Part shown: piece after piece, positions 34,838 to 42,754 of the stretch | Layout: the number at the start of each line of letters is the position of its first letter | Position numbering within the stretch: the stretch's first letter is position 1 | Origin: Streptomyces sp. DH5 | GTDB lineage: Bacteria; Actinomycetota; Actinomycetes; Streptomycetales; Streptomycetaceae | Direction of reading: 5' to 3' | NCBI RefSeq assembly: GCF_020873915.1 | Contig: NZ_JAHWGP010000002.1 | Location: 62,001 to 126,000 of the forward strand | Length of the DNA: 64,000 nucleotides | Notes under the pieces: generated by a model | The model's database searches: none | Told to the model about the DNA's origin: nothing | The model's input: the letters and a program-made list of their open reading frames with translations, nothing else | Made by a program: the position numbers and the translations under genes

Positions 34838-36406
34838 TCAGACCTCCCCCGCCTCCAGGACCGCCATGGCCGCGTTGTGTCCCGGCACTCCGCTCACCCC
34901 GCCGCCGCGCACCGCGCCCGCGCCGCACAGCAGGACGTTGGCGTGCCGGGTCTCCACGCCCCAGCGGCCGGTGCCCTCCTGGGCGTAGGGCCAGGACAGC
35001 TCGCGGTGGAAGATGTTGCCGCCGGGCAGTCCGAGGTCGCGTTCCAGGTCGAGCGGGGATCTGGCCTCCAGGCACGGGCGTCCGTCGGCGTCGGTGGCCA
35101 GGCAGCCGGCGAGGGGTTCGGCCAGGTGGGCGTCGAGCTGGGCGAGGGTCGCCTTCAGCAGTTCCTCGCGCACGCCCTCGTTGTCCCGCTCGAACAGCCG
35201 CGCGGGGGTGTGCAGTCCGAACAGGGTGAGCGTCTGGAAGCCCCGCGCGGCCAGGTCCGGGCCGAGGATCGTCGGGTCGGTGAGGGAGTGGCAGTAGATC
35301 TCGGAGGGCGGTGCGGCGGGCGGCTCACCCGCGGCGGCCTGGGCGTGGGCGGTGGCGAGCTGTCCGTACCCCTCGGCGATGTGGAAGGTGCCGGCGAACG
35401 CCTCGCGCGGGTCGACGGAGCTGTCGCGGAGCCCGGGCAGCCGCTCCAGCAGCATGTTCACCTTGAGCTGGGCGCCCTCGGCGGGCGGCGGAGGCGTGTC
35501 GCCGGTGAGCCGCGCGAGTTCCCGGGGTGAGGCGTTGACCAGGACGTGCCGCGCGCCGACGACGCCCTCGCCGTCGACGGAGCGGTGGGTCACCTCGGCC
35601 GTGCGGCCGTCGGTGTCGACGCGCACCACCTCGTGCCCGGTGGCGATGACGGCCCCGGCGGCGCGGGCGGCGCCGGCCAGCGCGTCGGTGAGGGCGCCCA
35701 TGCCGCCGACCGGCACGTCCCAGGCACCGGTGCCGCCGCCGATGACGTGGTAGAGGAAGCACCGGTTCTGCGCGAGCGAGGGCTCGTGGGCGTCGGCGAA
35801 GGTGCCGATGAGGGCGTCGGTGAGGACGACGCCGCGCACCAGGTCATCGGCGAAACACTCCTCGACTGCGACGCCGAGGGGCTCCTCGAAGAGGATCCGC
35901 CAGGCCTCCTCGTCGTCGACGGTACGGCGCAGTTCGTCGCGGGTGGGCAGGGGGCCGGTGAGGGTGGGGAAGACACGGCGGGCGACGCGGCCCGTCATGT
36001 CGTAGAAGCGCTGCCAGGCCCGGTACTCGCGGTCGGACCCGGTGAGCCGGGCGAAGGCCTCGCGGGTGCGCCGCTCACCGCCGCCGACGAGGAGCCCGGT
36101 GGGCCGTCCGCCGCGTTCGGTGGGAGTGTAGGAGGAGATGGTGCGGGTGCTCAGCCGGACGTCGAGGCCGAGGTCCTGGAGGATCTTCCGGGGAAGCAGG
36201 CTGACCAGGTACGAGTACCGGGAGAGCCGCGCGTCGACGCCGGCGAAGGGGCGGGTGGAGACCGCCGCCCCGCCGGTGTGGTCCAGCCGCTCCAGCACCA
36301 GCACGGAGCGCCCGGACCGGGCGAGGTAGGCGGCTGCGACGAGGCCGTTGTGGCCTCCGCCGACGATGATGGCGTCGTACGTCCCGGACTCCTCGGCTGC
36401 GGTCAT
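34838..36406 (-). CDS. FAD-dependent oxidoreductase, phytoene-desaturase-like
   Basis: A 522-residue flavoenzyme of the phytoene dehydrogenase/amine oxidase superfamily. The dinucleotide motif is DAIIVGGGHNGLVAAAYLARSG (short form GGGHNG), followed by VLVLERLDHTGGAA, the second FAD motif; the C-terminus has LCGAGAVRGGGVSGVPGHNAAMAVLEAG, in short GAG...GGGVSG, which caps FAD. The start ATG at 36406 gives an N-terminal lead of nine residues before that motif, as expected. No signal peptide. It is likely a desaturase or oxidase on a lipid or small molecule; no carotenoid genes are nearby, so the substrate is open. The kinase gene ends 49 bp upstream on the same strand, so they may share a transcript. 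Confidence 0.85.
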   Translation of the reverse strand: MTAAEESGTYDAIIVGGGHNGLVAAAYLARSGRSVLVLERLDHTGGAAVSTRPFAGVDARLSRYSYLVSLLPRKILQDLGLDVRLSTRTISSYTPTERGGRPTGLLVGGGERRTREAFARLTGSDREYRAWQRFYDMTGRVARRVFPTLTGPLPTRDELRRTVDDEEAWRILFEEPLGVAVEECFADDLVRGVVLTDALIGTFADAHEPSLAQNRCFLYHVIGGGTGAWDVPVGGMGALTDALAGAARAAGAVIATGHEVVRVDTDGRTAEVTHRSVDGEGVVGARHVLVNASPRELARLTGDTPPPPAEGAQLKVNMLLERLPGLRDSSVDPREAFAGTFHIAEGYGQLATAHAQAAAGEPPAAPPSEIYCHSLTDPTILGPDLAARGFQTLTLFGLHTPARLFERDNEGVREELLKATLAQLDAHLAEPLAGCLATDADGRPCLEARSPLDLERDLGLPGGNIFHRELSWPYAQEGTGRWGVETRHANVLLCGAGAVRGGGVSGVPGHNAAMAVLEAGEV

Positions 36407-36455
36407 GGTCCTTCGTAGCACGCGGTGATCCGCACCGGCCAGGGGTGCCCGCCCG

Positions 36456-38729
36456 TCATGCCCCTCCGGCCGCTCCCGGCTGCCGCAGCGCCGCCACCCT
36501 GCGGTACAGCCCGGCGGCCTCCTCGCCGCGGCCGAGCCGCTCCAGGCAGTGCGCCTCGTCGTTGCGGGCGGCGAGGGTGTCGGGGTGGTCCTCGCCGAGG
36601 GTCCGCTCCCGGGCGTCGGCGACCTCCCGGTACTCGGCCAGGGCCTCCGCCCAGCGGCCCAGCCAGCCCAGGCCCACGGCGACCTCGCGGCGGCTGACCA
36701 GCGTGTCCGGATGGTCCGCGCCGAGGACCCGCTCGCGCAGCGCGCACACGTCCCGCGATTCGGCGAGGGCGTCCACCCAGCGGCCGAACCGGCCGAGGTT
36801 GACGCCGATGCCGTGCCGGGCGCGCAGGGTCTCGGGGTGGGTGGGCCCCTGCACGCGGGTGCGGTCCTCGACGAGGCCCCGGTACAGGTCGAGGGCCTCT
36901 GCGGTGCGGCCGAGCCGGCCCAGGCCGATGCCGGTCTCGTAGCGGGCGGCGAGGGTGTCGGCGTGGTCGGGACCGAGGGCCCTGGCACGGGCCCCGGCCA
37001 CCTCACGGTAGGTCTCCAGGGCCTCTGCCCAGCGGCCCAGCCGGCCGAGGGTGTAGGCGACCTCGAAGCGGGTGACGAGGGTGTCGGGGTGCTCGGGCCC
37101 CAGGACCCCGGCGCGGGCCTCGGCCACCGCGCGCGCCATCGCGTACGCGTCCTCCAGACGGCCCAGTCTGCTGAGGTTGAAGGCGAGGTTGTGGCGGCAG
37201 CGCAGGGTGTCGGGGTGCTCGGCGCCCATGGTGCGCTCGCGGGCGGCGAGCACCGAGAGGTAGACCTGGTGGGCGTCGAGGGGCCGGCCCAGCTGGGCGA
37301 GGACGTACGCCATTTCCTGGCGGGCGGCCAGGGTGTCGGGATGGTCGGCGCCGAGAGCGCGGATGCGGGCCGCGGCCACCTGCTCGTAGGCGCGCAGGGC
37401 GTCGGCGGCGCGACCGGTGCGGCTGAGGGTGAAGGCGACCTCGTAGCGGCTGGCGAGGGTGTCGGGGTGCTCGGGGCCGAGGAGGTGTTCGCGTTCGGCG
37501 GCGACCGTGCGGTGCACCTCGCCCGCCTCCGCCCAGCGGCCGAGGCGTCCCAGACTCAGGCCCGCGTTGTGCCGTCCGGCGAGGGCGGTCAGGACCTCCG
37601 GTGACGGGGCCGGGCGTTCCTCGGCCACGGGCCGCGGGCGGGGCCCGGTGGCGGGGCGGGCGATCCATTCGCCGGACAGGCCGGCGGCCGGGTCGGGGGG
37701 TGCGGTGCCCGGGGAGGTGCCTCGGGCCTTGCGGCCGGTGGTCATGCCGCGCGTCCAGGACGGCAGGCGGCCGGCACGGCCCGTCGGAGCGGGTTCCTCC
37801 AGGCGCACCGCCCCGGTGGTGCCCGCGGCCTTCCCCGCTGCTCCGGTGAGGCCCGCACCGGCCGCCACCACGGCGGGGGCGGCGCCCAGCTCACCGATCC
37901 GGTCGGCGAGGTCGCGGGCGCTGTCGGGCCGTCCGCCGGGCTCCTTGGCCAGCAGGTCCAGGATGATCCGCTCCAGGCGCTCGGGCAGGTCGGCACGGTG
38001 ACCGCGCGGCGGCCGGGGCGGGGTGTCGCGGTGGCCGACGAGGATCGACCAGGCGTCGTCGAGGTCGAACGGCGGCACCCCGGTGGCGATCTCGTAGAGC
38101 ACGCATCCGAAGGAGTACAGGTCGCTGCGCCGGTCGACCTGCGATCCGCCGATCTGCTCGGGCGACATGTAGTGCGGGGTCCCCAGGGCGACGCCGGTGC
38201 CGGTCAGCCGGGAGGTGAAGCCGATGTCGTGACCGAGCCGGGCGATGCCGAAGTCGCAGATCTTCACCGTGCCGTCGTCCAGCCGCATGATGTTCGCGGG
38301 CTTCAGGTCCCGGTGCACGACGCCCTGGTCGTGGGTGTAGGCGAGGGCCGCGGCGACCTGCCCGGCGATCTCCACGACCTCCTCGACCGGCAGCGGATGC
38401 TGTTTGTTGTCCTCCAGGAGCCGGCTGAGGTCGCGACCCTGGAGCAGTTCCATCACCAGGTACAGCACGCCCTCGGACTCCCCGAAGTCGTGCACGACGG
38501 TGATCCCGCGGTGCTGCAGGGCCGCGGCCACCCGGGCCTCACGCCGGAACCGTTCGCGCAGCACGCGGCCGAAGGACTGGTCCTGCTGCGCCCCGGCGGG
38601 CTTGAGGCACTTCACCGCGACCTGCCGGCCCAGTGACTCGTCCCGTGCCCGCCAGACCTCCCCCATGCCGCCGCGTCCGATCCGGTCGAGCAACCGGTAC
38701 CGGCCGTGGATCAGCCTGCTGTCCCCCAT
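36456..38729 (-). CDS. Ser/Thr protein kinase with C-terminal TPR array
   Basis: A 757-residue Hanks-type kinase. The kinase domain covers residues 11-275: Gly loop IGRGGMGEV, Lys40 in VAVKCL, HRDLKPAN (139-146), DFG (159-161), then GTPHYMSPEQ. A Pro/Ala-rich linker of about 110 residues follows, with no membrane segment, so unlike PknB types it is soluble. Residues about 385-745 consist of eight to nine repeats of 42 residues, each with LGRLGRWAEAL and a following HPDTLxxR signature, like kinesin light chain TPRs, producing 126-bp repeats in the DNA. TPR partners could set substrate choice. It lies directly before the FAD enzyme gene, which it might control. Confidence 0.92.
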   Translation of the reverse strand: MGDSRLIHGRYRLLDRIGRGGMGEVWRARDESLGRQVAVKCLKPAGAQQDQSFGRVLRERFRREARVAAALQHRGITVVHDFGESEGVLYLVMELLQGRDLSRLLEDNKQHPLPVEEVVEIAGQVAAALAYTHDQGVVHRDLKPANIMRLDDGTVKICDFGIARLGHDIGFTSRLTGTGVALGTPHYMSPEQIGGSQVDRRSDLYSFGCVLYEIATGVPPFDLDDAWSILVGHRDTPPRPPRGHRADLPERLERIILDLLAKEPGGRPDSARDLADRIGELGAAPAVVAAGAGLTGAAGKAAGTTGAVRLEEPAPTGRAGRLPSWTRGMTTGRKARGTSPGTAPPDPAAGLSGEWIARPATGPRPRPVAEERPAPSPEVLTALAGRHNAGLSLGRLGRWAEAGEVHRTVAAEREHLLGPEHPDTLASRYEVAFTLSRTGRAADALRAYEQVAAARIRALGADHPDTLAARQEMAYVLAQLGRPLDAHQVYLSVLAARERTMGAEHPDTLRCRHNLAFNLSRLGRLEDAYAMARAVAEARAGVLGPEHPDTLVTRFEVAYTLGRLGRWAEALETYREVAGARARALGPDHADTLAARYETGIGLGRLGRTAEALDLYRGLVEDRTRVQGPTHPETLRARHGIGVNLGRFGRWVDALAESRDVCALRERVLGADHPDTLVSRREVAVGLGWLGRWAEALAEYREVADARERTLGEDHPDTLAARNDEAHCLERLGRGEEAAGLYRRVAALRQPGAAGGA

Positions 38730-38849
38730 CTCCTGTGCCCGCCCCCGTCGCAGTCCGCCGCGCTCCTCCGCCGGCCCGTCCAGTATGGCGACACGTCGCC
38801 CGGCTTTGTACGGTGCCGGGACGCGCGGCGGTGGCGCTCGCGAGGCAGG

Positions 38850-39221
38850 TCAGCCGAGGGTGGCGAGGAACTCGGTGCAGGCCCGGGCGCAGGCGCGGCA
38901 CGCCTGCGCGGTCTCCTCCGCCCCGGGGTGCCCGTCGAACGCCTGCGCGCTCTCCAGGCACATCTGCCGGCACCACTCGACCTGGACGCGAAGGGTGCCC
39001 TCGTCCACCTGGTTCTGCTCGGACAGCACACGGCAGGTCGCGTCGCAGACCTCCGCGCACATGATGCCCGTGCGGCGTATCAGTTCCTGGTTCCCTGTCC
39101 CGTCGGGGTCCACCAGGCCGGCCCGCGTCGCGCAGGCCCGTGCGCACTCGGTGCAGGCCTGGGCGCAGGCGAACCGGTCCTCCAGGAACCGGAACAGCTC
39201 TTCCTGCGATGTCGTGGTCAC
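38850..39221 (-). CDS. Cys-rich four-helix (DUF326, copper-storage-type) protein
   Basis: A 123-residue cytosolic protein with twelve cysteines in helical CxxxC patterns: FACAQACTECARACA, MCAEVCDATC, WCRQMC and ACRACARACTEF. This spacing places thiols along four helices, as in the Csp copper-storage family and related DUF326 proteins, where Cu(I) fills the core of a tetramer. A GTG start at 39221 is used, since upstream sequence in the frame is Arg-rich and non-coding. No signal peptide, matching the cytosolic Csp3 class. It may store or buffer Cu(I). No copper exporter or CsoR gene is adjacent. Confidence 0.82.
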   Translation of the reverse strand: MTTTSQEELFRFLEDRFACAQACTECARACATRAGLVDPDGTGNQELIRRTGIMCAEVCDATCRVLSEQNQVDEGTLRVQVEWCRQMCLESAQAFDGHPGAEETAQACRACARACTEFLATLG

Positions 39222-39360
39222 AGGGCGCGGGTAGCCGCCGTCCCGGCGGCCAAACGTCGGCGCGGTGCGCGGGTGGCGGCGGGCGCCCCAGGGGCGAGGT
39301 GAACGGGCAGACGGGCGAGGTGAGCGGGTTCGCGCCCGGGAGCGGGGGTACCCGCGAGCC

Positions 39361-39741
39361 ATGACGAACACCTCATGGATGGAGACGGTGGACCTCGCGG
39401 CGAGCCGCGGCGCGCTCGGCATCGGCCTGGGGGCGGCGGCCCTGGTGGTGGTGGCCCTGCTGATCGGCATGTTCGCCTTCGGCAGCCGCCGGACCAGGAA
39501 CAGCTCGACACGCAGGCCCCGGCCGGAGGAACAGCCCCGGATGCCGGAGGGCGGACCGGTCCACGAGGTACGCGAGCAGCGCGAGCCGAACGAGGTGCCC
39601 AGAAGTGACGAGCGGCTCACGCCGCACGAGCTGAACGGCCAGGGCGACGCCGGCATTCGTACCGGTGCCGCACAGGAACGACCCCGCTGGGACGACGGCA
39701 GCAGCGGCTCGTTCGGCAGCGGCGGAACCGGCGGTCGCTGA
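39361..39741 (+). CDS. small single-pass membrane protein (DUF6479-like)
   Basis: A 126-residue protein with one membrane helix (residues 19-40, ALGIGLGAAALVVVALLIGMFAF) and a long hydrophilic, charged tail ending DDGSSGSFGSGGTGGR. The tail contains PRPEEQPRMPEGGPVHEVREQREPNE in part, low in hydrophobic residues and probably disordered. This layout resembles the Streptomyces DUF6479 group, of unknown role. The ATG at 39361 starts a well-formed N-terminus MTNTSWMETVDLAASRG. It runs in the same direction as the next small gene, 53 bp away, and may be co-expressed. Confidence 0.65.
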   Translation: MTNTSWMETVDLAASRGALGIGLGAAALVVVALLIGMFAFGSRRTRNSSTRRPRPEEQPRMPEGGPVHEVREQREPNEVPRSDERLTPHELNGQGDAGIRTGAAQERPRWDDGSSGSFGSGGTGGR

Positions 39742-39793
39742 CCCCTCCGCCCCTCCGCGATCGACCAGGGAAGTGACCAGGGAAGTGAGAACC

Positions 39794-40144
39794 ATGACAG
39801 ATTCCCCCCGCACCGCCTTGCCGCTGCCCGATTACGATCACCTGCCGATCGGCGGCCTGGAGAGCCGGATCCGTTCGCTGACCGCGGACGAGGTCGAGGA
39901 ACTGCTGGCCTACGAGCGTGCGCACGCCGACCGGGTGCCTGCGACCGAGGTGCTGAACGCCCGGCTGGACCAGCTCCGCGCGGGCGGCGAGCCGACGTCC
40001 GGCGACCCGGGAGCCGTGCGTCCCGAACAGGGCGCGAGCCGGTCCGGGTCCCCGGTCACGCCCGCCACCTCGCCGGAGCCTTTCAGTCCGCCGCCGCACG
40101 GCACCCCGGACCAACGGGGCAAGCCGAAGGGTGACCGTACGTAG
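39794..40144 (+). CDS. conserved actinobacterial protein, 116 aa
   Basis: A soluble protein with a conserved helical core near the N-terminus: LPDYDHLPIGGLESRIRSL then TADEVEELLAYERAHADRVPATEVLNAR, shortened. This core is familiar from actinobacterial proteins, some associated with lipid or steroid metabolism, where it may mediate contacts; the C-terminal 50 residues are Pro/Ser/Gly-rich and likely disordered. The ATG at 39794 follows GGAAGTGAGAACC. No catalytic residues are apparent. Role unknown. Confidence 0.65.
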   Translation: MTDSPRTALPLPDYDHLPIGGLESRIRSLTADEVEELLAYERAHADRVPATEVLNARLDQLRAGGEPTSGDPGAVRPEQGASRSGSPVTPATSPEPFSPPPHGTPDQRGKPKGDRT

Positions 40145-40273
40145 ACCGGTCCGGCGACCCGCCCTTTCGTCTGTCCGGACGTGAGGTGGATCACAGCACG
40201 TGGGTGCATCGTTTCGCCGGGCCCCGGGTCTTTGAGTGGGTGTAAGGGGTTGTTCGCGGGCGGGACGGTGGGG

Positions 40274-40780
40274 ATGGAGCGGTTTCGGGCCGACGGCTTC
40301 GATGAGTTCGTGGCCGCACGCTGGTCGACGCTGCTCCATGTCGCGCGTCTGCTCACCGGCGGCGACCGGCAGCGTGCCGAGGACCTCGTCCAGGAAGCCC
40401 TGGTGAAGCTGTGGTTCGCGTGGCCGAGGGTCGCCGAGCAGGCGCCGGAGGCGTATGCGCGTCAGGTGCTGGTGCGGATGGCGGCGCGTTCGGCGCGCCG
40501 GCGCTGGTGGGGCGAGCGTCCGGTGGAAGAACTGCCCGACCGTGCCGGACCGGGCGACGTGTCCGCGGCCGTCGCGGAACGCTCGCGGCTGGAAGCCGCG
40601 CTGGCCCTGCTGCCGCCGCGGCAGCGGGCCGCGGTGGTACTGCGCTACTGCGAGGACCTGCCCGAGGGGCAGGTGGCCCAGGCCCTCGGCTGTCCGGTGG
40701 GCACCGCCCGCTCCCACGCCTCGCGCGGAGTGGCGCGGCTGCGGCAGATCCTGTCCGACTCCGTCAGGCCCGTGGGGTGA
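40274..40780 (+). CDS. ECF sigma factor, SigE-family (Streptomyces type)
   Basis: A 168-residue group 4 (ECF) sigma factor. Region 2 covers FDEFVAARWSTLLHVARLLTGGDRQRAEDLVQEALVKLWFAW, shortened, with the core-binding DLVQEA motif; region 4 covers LPPRQRAAVVLRYCEDLPEGQVAQALGCPVGTARSHASR, shortened, with helix-turn-helix for -35 recognition. The pattern is that of the 'SigE family, Streptomyces' subgroup, distinct from the cell-envelope SigE of S. coelicolor. ATG 40274 follows GGGG. The next gene, 11 bp on, encodes a single-pass protein that could be its anti-sigma partner. Target promoters unknown. Confidence 0.9.
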   Translation: MERFRADGFDEFVAARWSTLLHVARLLTGGDRQRAEDLVQEALVKLWFAWPRVAEQAPEAYARQVLVRMAARSARRRWWGERPVEELPDRAGPGDVSAAVAERSRLEAALALLPPRQRAAVVLRYCEDLPEGQVAQALGCPVGTARSHASRGVARLRQILSDSVRPVG

Positions 40781-40791
40781 GGGGAGCAGCG

Positions 40792-41286
40792 ATGGACGAC
40801 TTCGAGCGCGAGCTGACGCGCATGATGCAGGACGGCCGGCGGCACGCCCCCTTCGAACCCGGTCAGCGGGCCCGGCTGTACGAAGGCATCCGGGTGCGAC
40901 GCCGGTCGCGGATGCTGTGGCGGGCGGGCGGCTCGGCCCTCGCCGTGGCCGGACTGAGCGTCGGGCTGGCGCTGCTGCCCGACACCGGCTCCCGGTCCCT
41001 GCCCGCCGACCGGCCGCCCCTGCCGGTGACGAGTCCGACACCGCCCCCGCTGTCCCCGGTTCCGACGACCGCGGCCCCCGGTCCGTCGCTCCCGCCCACG
41101 GGTACACCCGGGACCACGGCGCCCGGCTCCCGTGGCACACCGGCCTTCCCCCCGTCCGGCACACCCGACGCGATCCCGTCGGCGACGACCACCCCGTCCT
41201 CGCCGCCGGTCCCCACGCGGCCGCCGAGCACGCCCCCGTCCACGGAGGAGGCGGGGAGCCCTCCCTCGACGTCCGACAGCGGCTGA
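40792..41286 (+). CDS. membrane protein with Pro/Thr-rich tail, possible anti-sigma partner
   Basis: A 164-residue protein with a charged cytoplasmic N-terminus (MDDFERELTRMMQDGRRHAPFE), a basic stretch RVRRRSRMLW, one membrane helix (about 42-62) and an outer tail of about 100 residues made almost only of Pro, Thr, Ser and Gly. It begins 11 bp after the sigma factor stop and is surely in the same operon. The layout of a short inner domain, one helix and an extracytoplasmic tail suits a membrane-bound regulator of the sigma factor, but no zinc HxxxCxxC anti-sigma motif is present, so this role is inferred from position only. Confidence 0.65.
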   Translation: MDDFERELTRMMQDGRRHAPFEPGQRARLYEGIRVRRRSRMLWRAGGSALAVAGLSVGLALLPDTGSRSLPADRPPLPVTSPTPPPLSPVPTTAAPGPSLPPTGTPGTTAPGSRGTPAFPPSGTPDAIPSATTTPSSPPVPTRPPSTPPSTEEAGSPPSTSDSG

Positions 41287-41306
41287 CGCCCGCACCGCCG
41301 TACCCG

Positions 41307-41338
41307 CCCGGGGGTGTCGCCTCCGGGCCACCCCCGGG
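41307..41338 (+). terminator. hairpin after the sigma-factor operon
   Basis: CCCGGGGGTG (41307-41316) and CACCCCCGGG (41329-41338) pair perfectly around a 12-base loop, 20 bases after the stop. Confidence 0.65.
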
Positions 41339-41443
41339 GCTCTCCCGCCCCGGGGTCACTTCACCCGACCAGCACCCGGGCGCCTCCGGCATGCCCTCAC
41401 GGGCCCCACCGGGGTCCTGCCATGCCGTGCGCCGGAGGAGACC

Positions 41444-42754
41444 GTGAGATCCGTCATGACACCCGCGAGGCGGCCGGACCCGGCCGGCTGCCGCTCGACC
41501 GCCGCGTCCGCGGCCCGGGGGACGCTGCCGCGCCGGGCCCCGCTGTCCGTGCACCATCCGGATCCCGTGCTGGAGGTGGTGGTGCCCGTGTACAACGAGG
41601 AGAACGACCTCGAGCCCTGTGTCCGCCGGCTCCACGCCCACCTGACGGGGACGTTCCCGTACCCCTTCCGGATCACCGTCGCCGACAACGCCAGCACGGA
41701 CCGCACCCCGCTCATCGCCGAGCGGCTGGCCCGGGAGCTGCCCGGGACCGAGTGGCTGCGGCTGGCCGAGAAGGGGCGGGGCCGCGCCCTGCACACCGCC
41801 TGGTCGCGGTCGCCCGCCCCGGTGCTCGCCTATCTCGACGTGGATTTGTCCACCGACCTCGCGGCCCTGCTGCCGCTGGTGGCCCCGCTGATCTCCGGGC
41901 ATTCGGACATCGCGATCGGCACCCGGCTGGCCCGTGGCTCCCGGGTGGTGCGCGGACCCCGGCGCGAGATCATCTCCCGCTGCTACAACGGGCTGCTGCG
42001 CGGCACGCTCGCCGTGGGGTTCACCGACGCCCAGTGCGGTTTCAAGGCCGTACGGCGTGACGTCGCCGAGCGGCTGCTCCCGCTGGTCGAGGACCGGGAA
42101 TGGTTCTTCGACACCGAACTGCTGGTGATCGCCGAACGCGCCGGACTGCGCATCCACGAGGTGCCGGTGGACTGGGTGGACGACCCCGACAGCCGGGTCG
42201 AGATCCTCGCGACGGCACTGGCCGATCTGCGCGGCGTGGCCCGGCTGGGGCGTGCGCTGACCCGTGGCCGGCTGCCGCTGACCGCGCTGCACCGCGCCGA
42301 AGGGCTCGACGCGGTCGGCGGGCTGCCGCCCGCCCTGGCCCCCCAGCTGCTCCGCTTCGCCGCCGTCGGGGCCGCCAGCACCCTTTTCCACCTGCTGCTC
42401 TTCAGCCTGCTCCGGCCCGCCGCGGGCGCCCAGACGGCCAACGCGCTCGCCCTGCTGGTGGCCGCGGTCGCCAACACGGCCGCCAACCGCCGGCTCACCT
42501 TCGGGGTGCGGGGGCGGGACGGGGCGCTGCGCCATCAGCTCAAGGGGCTGACGGCCTTCCTGGCCGGCCTCGCCCTCACCGGCGGTTCGCTGGCCGTCCT
42601 GCACCGCGCCGCGCCCGGCGCGGACCCGCGCGTGGAGCTGCTGACGCTGGTCGCGGCCAACCTCGCCGCGACCCTGCTGCGTTTCCTCCTCCTGCGGGCC
42701 TGGGTCTTCCCCCGCCACCGCTCCCGCCGTACGACAGGATGCTCCGCCTCATGA
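41444..42754 (+). CDS. GT2 glycosyltransferase fused to GtrA-like membrane domain
   Basis: A 436-residue membrane enzyme. Residues about 35-275 form a GT-A family 2 domain: LEVVVPVYNEENDLEPCV, ITVADNASTDRTP, the Asp motif in LAYLDVDLSTDL, and GFTDAQCGFKAVRRDVAERL, typical of polyprenyl-phosphate sugar transferases. Residues about 305-430 form a GtrA-type domain with four helices (LRFAAVGAASTLFHLLLFSLL onward), thought to flip or hand over the lipid-linked sugar. GTG 41444 has GGAGG five bases upstream. Its stop overlaps the ATG of the PIG-V-like gene (ATGA), so both are made together for cell-surface glycan building: one makes the lipid-linked sugar, the other probably uses it. Confidence 0.88.
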   Translation: MRSVMTPARRPDPAGCRSTAASAARGTLPRRAPLSVHHPDPVLEVVVPVYNEENDLEPCVRRLHAHLTGTFPYPFRITVADNASTDRTPLIAERLARELPGTEWLRLAEKGRGRALHTAWSRSPAPVLAYLDVDLSTDLAALLPLVAPLISGHSDIAIGTRLARGSRVVRGPRREIISRCYNGLLRGTLAVGFTDAQCGFKAVRRDVAERLLPLVEDREWFFDTELLVIAERAGLRIHEVPVDWVDDPDSRVEILATALADLRGVARLGRALTRGRLPLTALHRAEGLDAVGGLPPALAPQLLRFAAVGAASTLFHLLLFSLLRPAAGAQTANALALLVAAVANTAANRRLTFGVRGRDGALRHQLKGLTAFLAGLALTGGSLAVLHRAAPGADPRVELLTLVAANLAATLLRFLLLRAWVFPRHRSRRTTGCSAS

